From Pogonophryne albipinna (lineage: Eukaryota; Chordata; Actinopteri; Perciformes; Artedidraconidae), in contig CM053243.1 in NCBI GenBank assembly GCA_028583405.1, positions 31,237,632-31,301,631 on the forward strand: 64,000 bases of DNA. Reading direction: 5' to 3'. The first letter of the stretch is position 1, and every line of letters begins with the position of its first letter. Positions 54,741-64,000 of this stretch are shown here, one piece after another. The notes beneath the pieces are model-generated. The model was given only the letters and a program-made list of their open reading frames with translations, was not told where the DNA came from and did no database searches. The translations under genes and the position numbers were made by a program.

Positions 54741-57700
54741 AAAAGACTTAACAAAAGTTTGATGTCGCCTTCAAAGTATTTGCTTTCTCTGACCAACAAA
54801 ACACAAACATATTTTTGATCACATAAGACAAAGAGAATCTGTTCATATTTACTATTGGAGAGGTGGACAACATATATTTTTTGCATATTTTCTTAAGAAA
54901 TGTCAAAACTCAAAGATCAATGATTAAAAGAAGATTCATTCAGATTTTGAGGAAGAGATCCGTCCAGCAGTTTATAAGAAAAATGCATTTATTTTGTACA
55001 CCTTTAAAAAGCACATTTTTAAAGCACAAAGATTTACTCTGTATATAAACAACTCTCTTGCTTGGACTAAAAAATGGTAGCATTTGCACATTGTGCTTGA
55101 AGTCTTTACATCCGATCTGGGTCTCCTGTGGTGTTCACGACCCCAGTAAACATTTTATTGCATAAATCACATTTGACCTCACCGGTCATTTGTTGAACAG
55201 ATTGTGGAAACACAGAGAAAATAAAGAGTGAAATGAGGAAAAAGAAGCTGTCATACCTTTAACACAGAGAACAACATCAGCAGCTTTCTTAATGAAGGCC
55301 TTGCTAATTGTCCTAAGCGTAGAAAAAACCCCAAAGCAATCCAGAAGATATGCAACCAAAAACAAGAATAAACGTCAGTTGTGCTTTTGACTATATAGCA
55401 AACGCCTCACTCCTCTGCAAATTATACCAATAAATGATGAAACTGACAAAAAAACAGTTATAGATATTTGCAGCTACTCTTTTCCCTTTAAAACAGTAGC
55501 TGACTAAATGCTATTTCTATTTGCACACATCCCCTTTACGATAAGCACGTCTTATATGACTATCATCTACTCAACCTACATTTCTCAAAAGGCAGTGTCT
55601 CTCTGTGACGTCTCCGAAGATACTTACATCAGTAAATGCTAAATTGAAACCGGTTTGCACAAAAATAGAAACATTCAAATAAACTTGAATCCATGACTTT
55701 GGTATAAACAAAATAAAGACAGTTATTCATTCACAAAACTCCCATTCCTGTTGAAGTGTTCATGGGAAGAAAATCCCACCAGGAAATGAGGAAGAAAAAA
55801 GGTTTTAAATGTGCACTCATACCTCTTCTCTGGGATGTTTGTCTTTTTAATAAAAACAACTGAATATTACAATAATCCCTTCCATCCACAGTGTAAACCT
55901 ATGCAAGATTGAAAAAAATCAAGATAATCTGACACAAATGTAAACTGGAGAAAAAAGGCATAATGTTATGAGAGAAAGACATGATTGATGACACAAAGTA
56001 AATACAGGAATAAAGTCATAGCATGCTCTGATAACAAAATGTAGTGTATGATGATTATTAAACTGGGTACTAACCCTAACGATACAGCATATATGAACTA
56101 TACTGAATTGTACAATTACTATTTTCTTGCCAAAGACAATAGTTTTCCTCACAATATTGTTACTATTTTCCAGATAATTTTAGGACTTTAACTTTGAAAT
56201 ATGACAACTTCTTCATTTAATTCTTGTTGTGTGGCCCTAATACCATTTCACGATTTCTGAATCCAGGAATTGAAGATAGAGATGAAGCTGTGAGACGAAG
56301 AAAAGGAGATGAGATCTAAAGTATGACTTAGTGTTTATCCAACGTAACATTGAAATGATTGAAAGCTTCTTTGATTGCGTCTTATAAACTCATACAAGAA
56401 CAACAACCTGAAAGCAGAGGAACTGTTTTCATCTCCAAGTTGAAAATGACCAGAGAAAATGTCCCATCCCCACATGTTGAAGAACAAAGCGGTCTGATTC
56501 TGCTCCATTAATAATCTTTCAGGTAGATGGATGAAAGCCTTATTGATGCTGAGGCTCCACTTTGTTCCGTTTGTGAGTGCTGACTCATCCCTGACTAGTG
56601 CCTGTGTGTTCAGGCTCTCCAGCTCTCTCCCATTAGCCGGGTGAATTGTTAGTGTCTTGGCGAGCTTTCTTTCTCCTCGCACAGCGGTCAACAGGTCAGC
56701 GCTCAGATTAAAAGCGCTGAGTTCATGCCCCCCTTCGAAAGCAGAGATTAAATGAGAGCCTGCTGGGACTGACAGCCTCCGACCTTCACTTCTCCTGGCA
56801 TTGTCTATTTAAATGTTATAATAAAGTGAGATGTTAGCGAGACAGCTGCGACTCTTTTCTACCTGAATACAACACATGCATCTGCCACCTCCTACGTTTG
56901 ATTCCTGCAGTCATCATCTGAAAGTGTGAGCTATAGAACAATAGCTTTCCAATAAAGGTCAATAGTGGGGAATTGAAATGAATAGAAGTTAAGATAATGG
57001 TGCTGATGTTCAAACCAAGCGAAATAAAAGGGATATGAAGATTCTCATGTCTCACAACGACAGGTCAAGCGATTCATCAGAGGCTAAAATGTGACCTATA
57101 AATCAAGTTTAAAAGAAGTATATAATAGCTGTTTTAAAGTCTATATTTCTTATAAGGTGAAGGCAGCTTCAAAATGACTGGGCCTTTTCTTAAACTGATC
57201 TCCAGGATGCTTTAGTAGACTTTATTTGTATTTTTCTTTACCAGGTAAATTGTTCAACATTTGAATGTGCCCAAGTACATCTGTTGTCAGAATAGTAAGA
57301 AAATATCTGTAAAGGTAAAACATTACTGAGAGAAGGCTCATCTTACTAGTATGTAAGAAATTACCCTCGTCCACTTCAAGTCAAGTTAAATATATCTGGT
57401 TAACTGACTAAATCAAAATCCAGACTTATTTCTATCTTTTCCTCAAAACTGTGCAAATGAGACAGTGAACCTCTACAATTCAAACTAACTATTTGTAGCT
57501 GTTGTCTGCAGTAGAACATGAATTATTTACTGTTTTGTGACCAACAGAGACTTTAGCGAGGCTTGCACTCAGCCGAGAAAGGTAGCACACAGTTTGTCGT
57601 ATTAAAACATTAAAACGTGAAGGTAACGGCATTACAGCGGCTAATTAGGATACATTATTAATTATCTGAGGGAGTGTAACAGGAACATGATGTGGCAGCG

Positions 57701-58530
57701 CGTCCCTGAAACACAACATCACATAACTGAAGATGCAGTCGACTCTGATCGGATGTGGCCACAGCTCTGCCTAACACAGGGGAATTGTGGGTAGGAAGCA
57801 AGGTGCTTGTGGAGCAGGTCTAACCATCTGAAATCAGAAATGTTGGTTTGTTGTGTTTATTTTTTTCATAGCCGCCTGGCAGGCAGCTAATGACTTGAGA
57901 TGTATTTTAAAGACATTACATCTTAATCCTTCCCCGAATATTTGTAATTAGTTTCAGGGGAAAAAGAGTCAGAAAAAGACTTGGGAGACGACCGGTGGTA
58001 AACATGAAGCTTTTCTGTAAAGACATGAAAGCCAAACTAATTTATCTTACCTAAAAGTGTAAACTTGGTGTAAAAAGAAAACGTCTTGATGTAAAACGTT
58101 AAATTATCAATTTCATTTTGAGGATTATGGAATAAAAAAAGGTTGCAGTGGAGGAATTAAATCCAAAATATCATCCAAAACACAACTAATATATACGCTG
58201 TAGGTTTTTGTTTCTATAACCTTTGTAAATCTGGGATAAAATGGTCCAAAAATACAAAATGGAGAGGAGTGGTGGATGCATCAAAGAATGTCGGAAATAT
58301 GACTCAAACAAAAAGAGTTTCACTTTCTCTAACATCATATATTGTTACTTTACACACCCGCAAACACACACTCACACAAACGCACATACACTCTGAAAAT
58401 AGGTCTGTGCATAATTTGGAGGAGAGCTACAGTTAGTGTTGCAGGAAATATTAAACCTGCAGCAGAGCATACAATGAACTTTTAGTGTCGAGCTGCGGCT
58501 GAATGAACTTGTCCTTTAGATTATGAACCT
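54741..58530. other. intergenic DNA downstream of glce
   Basis: No gene, RNA or clear transposon recognised. Part of it may be glce 3' UTR. Confidence 0.4.
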
Positions 58531-58729
<199 letters not shown>

Positions 58730-58811
58730 GCCTTACATTCTATCAGTTTCAGTATATTCATTGTTTTCAGTCATTCTATCAGCTGTATGCTATATGTGTG
58801 TTACAGTTTGT

Positions 58812-60415
58812 CTAGTTGTGCTTTGCACGACTCCCTTTTAAGTAATTTTTCCAGCGCTTCACTACGTCCTTAAAGACGGGCGCGTTGTCTATGGACGCCA
58901 GCAGCTGCAGCTGGTTGATGTGCGTGGTATGATAGTCCCAGCGTGCCAGGTTGGGCGCTGTGGCCAACATGAAGTGGCGCAGGTCGTAGATGCTCCCAGA
59001 CCCCGTGTCAAAGAGCGGCAGCATGGCCTTCAGAGAGTCCATGCCGCGGCTGAACAGCTGCCCGGCCTCCCGGCCCAGCTTCTCCCCCGCGGTCTCCGTC
59101 AGGTCGTGGAGGCCCAGCAGCGAGTAGATGAAGCCGTTGAGGACAAAGGAGCTGGGGGTGGTGGGGTACTCTTCATACCAGTCGTATTTGTTCATGAACA
59201 CAGCTTTGACCCCGTGCTGCGCTGAAGGCACCTTGTAGGGTCCCACCGCCCTGAGGGCAGCGCTGAGGTAGCCCTGCTCCCTGGTGAGGAGGAAGGCCCT
59301 CACCAGGGTGGACATGGCCTGGCCCTGAGCCATGGCCGAGTACCAGCCGGGCTCCAGGGGCCGGAAGCCCTCCCCCAGTTTACGGGTGACCATGATGGGC
59401 CAGCCCCCCCGCTCGTCCTGGTTGCGCACCAGCCAGTCGCTGGCGGCGAAGAAGGCGGCCATGTGGGCGGTGGTGGAGATGGTGACGTTGTCAACAAAGC
59501 CACGCCCGTGGAGGACTAACCGCACCACCCGTCTGGGCATGATCTGAGAACAGAAAGAAGTAATATTATAACTGGAATAAAGATTTGGCAAGAATTAAAT
59601 CTCTATGATCATGTTTTGTGTCAAAATTAACAAAATAAGGAATAACCTAATAATACAAAAATCTACATTTTATCTATATTTACACATTTTTAAATATCTG
59701 TTAAAATCATAATGGTATTAGTTTGTTGATACCACCAACTGTTATGTAGATTTAAGATGTGAAACTAATTATTATTAAATATCTAGGATCACGTTAAGGG
59801 CTCAAGAAGTTAAATAACTGGGTTCATTTGCTGTTTGTTTTCTTGATTAATATATGAATATATTTGTCTATAAAATGTCAGAAAATAGCTACATTGTTCT
59901 GTCCAAAACCCAAAAACGTCAGAATAGAAAAAAAACAAAAAAACAGCATTTCCTCACATTTGAGGATCTGAAACACAACACATTTACTACTTGTAACTAA
60001 CATCACTGAATTATCAACATACAGCAGTTAGTTTGTTATTAAACTGATCATTCACTCTGGGGCAGCTACATGTTTATTAGATCTCATCAGCTGTCCACCC
60101 TGAATGTCTGGCAGTCACTCACCTTGGTGGCCTTCACAGCCTTGGTGTTGGACAGCCCGACGCCCTTCCTGAGGTCGGTGAGCAGGTCCCGGGTCAGGGT
60201 GCTCCAGGCGGTGCGCGGCCCGACGCCGTACGTGATCTCCCGGTCTTTGAATGCGATGAGCTGTGTGTTGGTCACATAGTGGATGGTGAACGGCGCGCCC
60301 TTCTCCGTGGTCTCCAGGATCACAGACACGCTGCCGTTGGAGACGAACTTGATGTCCAAGCTGAGGATGAAGTCTTTGGGGTTACCCAGCTGGAGGGACA
60401 CGCCTTCTGAGGACT
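58812..60415 (-). CDS. glce: D-glucuronyl C5-epimerase (heparan sulfate), C-terminal two exons
   Basis: Golgi enzyme that converts D-glucuronate to L-iduronate in heparan sulfate/heparin, after N-deacetylase/N-sulfotransferase action. Two coding exons are seen: 60123-60415 (acceptor CCACAG, donor AAG/GTGAGTG) and the terminal 58812-59543 (acceptor TTCTCAG, stop TAG). The first includes [29 protein letters not shown] and [12 protein letters not shown]. The last includes [55 protein letters not shown] and the C-terminal KGSRAKHN. The catalytic-site tyrosines known from human GLCE (Tyr500, Tyr560, Tyr578) correspond to [14 protein letters not shown] and RWDYHTTH. The 5' coding exon(s), with the signal anchor and N-terminal domain, lie beyond 64000. 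Partial only because of the window edge. Confidence 0.94.
59544..60122. other. glce last intron
   Basis: AT-rich intron of 579 bp. Nothing else recognised. Confidence 0.7.
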
Positions 60416-63400
60416 CTGTGGTGGGGGGAGGGAACATGTTAAGTGCTTAAATTGAAGGTGAAGATGGAACATTTCTTCCAGTGGAATTTGTCTGGAAAAA
60501 CCTGACTAACCTCGTTTGACTGATTTTATAAACTTGAGACGATTACCGGATGACAGTGGACTATTTTTATCAGACTGACTGAAAGCTTTTTACTTTGTAT
60601 CCATTGATGTTGTGTTTCAATGAAAGCTTGTATTATCTCCCACATTCCCCAAACTCAGGCTGTAGTCACATTCTCAAATGATCAATTACAGTCAGAAACA
60701 TTCTGCGGTCAAAAACCTTTTCTTCTGTCGTTATGTGTGTGTGAGTGTGTGTGAGTCAGAGCATTGAACACTAGCAGAGACTAGCTTCTCATGGGGAGTA
60801 TGGTACGGATGAGTCACTGCACACAGAGCTTAATTAGGCAGAAGACTGAAAGGAATAATACAAAAAAACAGACATGTAGGAAGATGGAAAAAAAGAGTGA
60901 AAGAAGAAGTTGATGGACTGTAGAAACGTTCCCATTTGCATCTCCACATCTCTTCCATACAAAGCTTGAAGTCAGAAACTCAGGAGAGATTCAGTTTTCA
61001 CACTGCCACTGCTCCCATACCCATCAACTCAAGTGCCAGCCACTTCAGTTGCTGCTCTGAATGCATGTCAACTCTCTAAAACATAAACAGCTTCTGGAAC
61101 CATCTCTCCTTTGCCCTTGTTACGTGGTGTGCACAGCACACAAAAAAACGTTTATAATGAAGGTTCCCGAAGGAGTAAAGAGAAAAATGCAGTAGTCAAG
61201 AAAAAAGGAGGATAATGGCAGGATGGGTGGCCTCAAGTGCCCTTAACGCCAGCCAAGGAGCGGAGAGAGTGAAAATGAGCCAATACTGAGAAGACAATTG
61301 AGAATCAGATCCCACATGACACTGAGCTGAGGAAGCAGAAGCAGACACAAAGACAGTCGATCACGAGGAGAGAGCCAGTCTGGCAGGGCTACAGCTCTTT
61401 AATGCACTCATAAATCCATTACTTAAGGCAATGCAGAGAGTAAGTGGATTTGTACTGTGGCCCTGTGATTACTCTGGCATCAATAAAGGATGGGCAGGGA
61501 ATATAGACGAGATTCCACCTCCTCTGCGCTGCTGTTAACAATCAGGCAGCAGGCACAGATGACATGTAGCTGCACATACGTCAGCGTCAAAACAATGCTT
61601 GTATACACGAGTGAGCATGACGCAAACACATGTTCAGTGCGTGTTGTGCATGTGCGGAGACCAAAAGAATCCAAGCAACAGTCTTTTATTAATCATTAAC
61701 ATCTTCTAGTAACTACATCACGGCATATAGTGCCTACGAACATTATTAAACCGCTTGGGAGGTTTCCATGTTCCGCTGCAAACAAAAAGGATTTTTTTGT
61801 ATCAATTAATCAGCAAATAATATTGTGAATGTCTTTTCTTTGTTAATGACAGAGCAAATGCCCGTTGTAATTTCCCAGAGCCCAGGGTGAATTGCTTGTT
61901 TTGTAGAGGCAGTAGTGCAAAACTTAAATATGTTCAATGTACCATCCTTTACAAGGAGATATATAAAATCCACAGGTTTGACAAGCAGAAATCCTCAAAT
62001 CATTGGCATATTGGCCTGGAAATAGAAAGCAATTTAAAATATAACATATTTAGCAGGAAATTCAAGTTAATGTCCATCAACTAAATTGATATTAGTTCCT
62101 GATTCATCACAGAATGTTTGATTGTCTTACAACGTTGTATGAAAGTAGAGTTACTAGTCTTTTTGACACTGATGAGAATCAAAAGACAACTAACTAATTG
62201 TATTAGTAGTCCGCGATTCACAGGATATTTTATTATTGCAAGGGAGTAATGGAAACAGTTTAAATGATTGGCAACATCGTTATTAAAGCGACTCCAGTTG
62301 GTTTTTATAAAAATGTCAAAAAAAAGTCTACTTTGTTTCAATGTTATGAGACAATAAAATGAAAACTTCCAGTTGTGGTGAACACTTTTTTTAAAAGGCA
62401 CTGCCTGTGTTGACAGCTGTCACTCAACTGTACACAGATCACCTCGCTTATTCTGAGAGGTTTGAACAAAATGCATTTCTAAACTATCAAAAGAACCAGG
62501 AGGGGATTGAGGAAATGAAGGTGCTCAGAGGAGGACACTGTGCGAGAATGTGCAGATGGTAGGTTATTATCAGGGGACACACGATTGATCCACTTGATTT
62601 GAGAGGCTGTTCACCACCAGTGCCCTAGATAAAGTAAGGAGGAAAAAGACCCTAACAGAGAGAAAGAGGAGGAGGAGGAGTGGAGGGAGGAAGATACGGA
62701 AAGATAAACTGACAGAAAATGAAGAAAACAGGAAAAGTTTGTAACGCAGAGCAGAATAAGGCGTTTAAATGGATAGAGCGTAATATGATTGCAATGTTTA
62801 GCAAGCTCAAGAGGGCTGAGGGGGGATAAGGGGGTGGAGATGAGTAAAGAGAGGTGGAAAAGTGACTGAAATCCGGAGATGGATGACCAAGATTAATGGA
62901 GAATGAAGACTGCAGAGGGAAGGCTGAGGAGTGATGATGAAAACATGATGATGTCGAGGAAAGAGATGATGGCAAGTCGAGGCTGTGAGGCACGGTGAGC
63001 GAGGAGCAGAGACAGAAAGAAAAGTGAGCGGCAGCGGAATGAAAATAAATTGTCGATGATGATAGGTTGAAAGCGGAGGAATTAGGAGGAGGGGGAAATT
63101 ACAGGAGAGGCAGCAGCTTAACAAAAGGACCCACACACAAAGAGAGAAAGAATGTCCTGGAAATATCAGCAGGAGATCAAAGGAGAATAAAGACCTCTCA
63201 CAGTCAGCACAAGATTCTGACTTCTCCAAATCCAAAAATAACTCTGCAAAATATCTCCTCGCCTTGGTCATTTCGCAGCTGTAAAACTAGGCCACATCTC
63301 CAATCTTTATGATAATAAACAGTCAGATTTGATTAAGAGTTATATTTAGATCACTAAGACATGTTCAACATAGAAGAACAACATCTGTAAATTGCCTATT

Positions 63401-63583
63401 GGCTGAACAATTGTCAGACCATTGTTGCAGCTGCATTGAATATATTACAAGAAATATCAAACAACTATTGCTTCTACATACTTGTAAAAATATTGCTGTT
63501 GCTTTTGAGGTCCTCTGGTCCTTTTGCCCCCTAATATGTCCATTTGAGTAAGAGATTTTGTTGAAAAAAATGACAGATGTAAT
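60416..63583. other. glce intron
   Basis: No coding exon recognised. Purine-rich stretches (for example 62640-63200) give long open frames on the minus strand that I take for composition effects. Confidence 0.4.
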
Positions 63584-64000
63584 TAGTGGTGCACGATAAT
63601 TATCGGCCCGATATTAGGAATTATGACGTCATCCAGATAAACCCGATAAAAGTATTAATAGCCCCGATAATATAAAATATTTTTTTTGGGTAAAAAAAAA
63701 GAAAGAATACTGCGGTGTGGGTGGATTGGGATGAGGGGCGCTTGTTTTTCACTCGGCTCCTCCCGTTTTGACGGTACTGTGGTATTAGTGGTTTAGGAAG
63801 AGGGGAGTTCTTCACAAATCCAGCACTCCCTAACTCATGCCTGGCTGTGACGTAAATGGTGTGCGGCCGTGAAGCCAGGACAGTAAACAAACATGTCGTC
63901 GGTAGTATGGGACTATTTCAAAGTTTCAGAGTTAGATAGTTCGCTTGCTATTTGTATTAACAAATGCAATGCAGAAGTTCCACGAGGAGGGAAAAAGGCA
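63584..64000 (+). mobile_element. 5' end of a hAT transposon, cut by the window edge
   Basis: Starts TAGTGGTGCACGATAATTATC, a hAT-type terminus, and runs off the window. It has a 5' leader of about 300 bp before the ORF. Confidence 0.65.
63893..64000 (+). CDS. hAT transposase N-terminus (BED zinc finger), partial
   Basis: ATG in the context 'aacATGTC' begins MSSVVWDYFKVSE and continues with a C-x-x-x-C pair, the start of a BED-type zinc finger as in hAT/ZBED transposases. 36 codons are visible and open to the window edge. Whether the full transposase is intact cannot be judged. Confidence 0.65.
   Translation, partial: MSSVVWDYFKVSELDSSLAICINKCNAEVPRGGKKA

Noticed and set aside
62652..63271. 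Ser/Pro-rich frames on the minus strand upstream of glce exons
   Set aside because: The DNA is purine-rich on the plus strand, which lowers stop frequency on the other strand; no splice-flanked match to glce is seen.

Overview
The window looks like teleost fish nuclear DNA. It carries three spliced vertebrate genes, all on the minus strand, in the order glce - paqr5 - kif23 when read in their own direction. This is the same neighbour order I recall for human chromosome 15 (GLCE-PAQR5-KIF23). The repeat content is also fish-like: an L2 LINE whose ORF1 has an esterase domain, a Tf1/sushi-type chromovirus, a BEL/Pao remnant and many hAT-like MITEs.

Layout. 1-7176: non-coding DNA downstream of kif23, with two hAT-like elements and one unassigned candidate exon. 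7177-18133: complete kif23 (mitotic kinesin MKLP1), 23 coding exons that sum to 2931 nt (976 aa), with a cell-cycle-type promoter at about 18180-18275. 18134-19291: short intergenic region and the paqr5 3' UTR. 19292-37942: complete paqr5 (membrane progestin receptor gamma), 7 coding exons summing to 1032 nt (343 aa). Its 14.6-kb second intron holds a 12.5-kb gypsy retrotransposon (24288-36806, target duplication AAAAC). That element is itself split by a near-intact L2 LINE (27979-32847, target duplication TTAAGCA) and by a tandem pair of TIR elements inside its 3' LTR. 37943-58811: about 21 kb of repeats between paqr5 and glce. It includes a long inverted-repeat (foldback) element at 44402-51402 whose right arm is broken by a BEL/Pao fragment, which carries a hAT-like MITE, which carries a smaller hAT MITE. 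A 5'-truncated LINE lies at about 53148-54527. A (CA)n tract of about 197 bp ends 83 bp from the glce stop codon. 58812-60415: the last two coding exons of glce (heparan sulfate glucuronyl C5-epimerase); its 5' coding exons lie beyond the window. 60416-64000: glce intron, ending in the 5' end of a hAT transposon with the start of a BED-finger ORF.

The three genes do unrelated jobs (cytokinesis, steroid sensing at the membrane, heparan sulfate modification), so their proximity is synteny rather than an operon. The most interesting material is in the mobile DNA. The gypsy element carries the signature of self-primed reverse transcription: its first predicted transcript bases are complementary to the site just after the 5' LTR. 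The foldback element and the palindromes in the 3' LTR record serial insertion and template switching. All exon boundaries were read by eye from splice sites, reading frame and remembered family sequence; no alignment was run.
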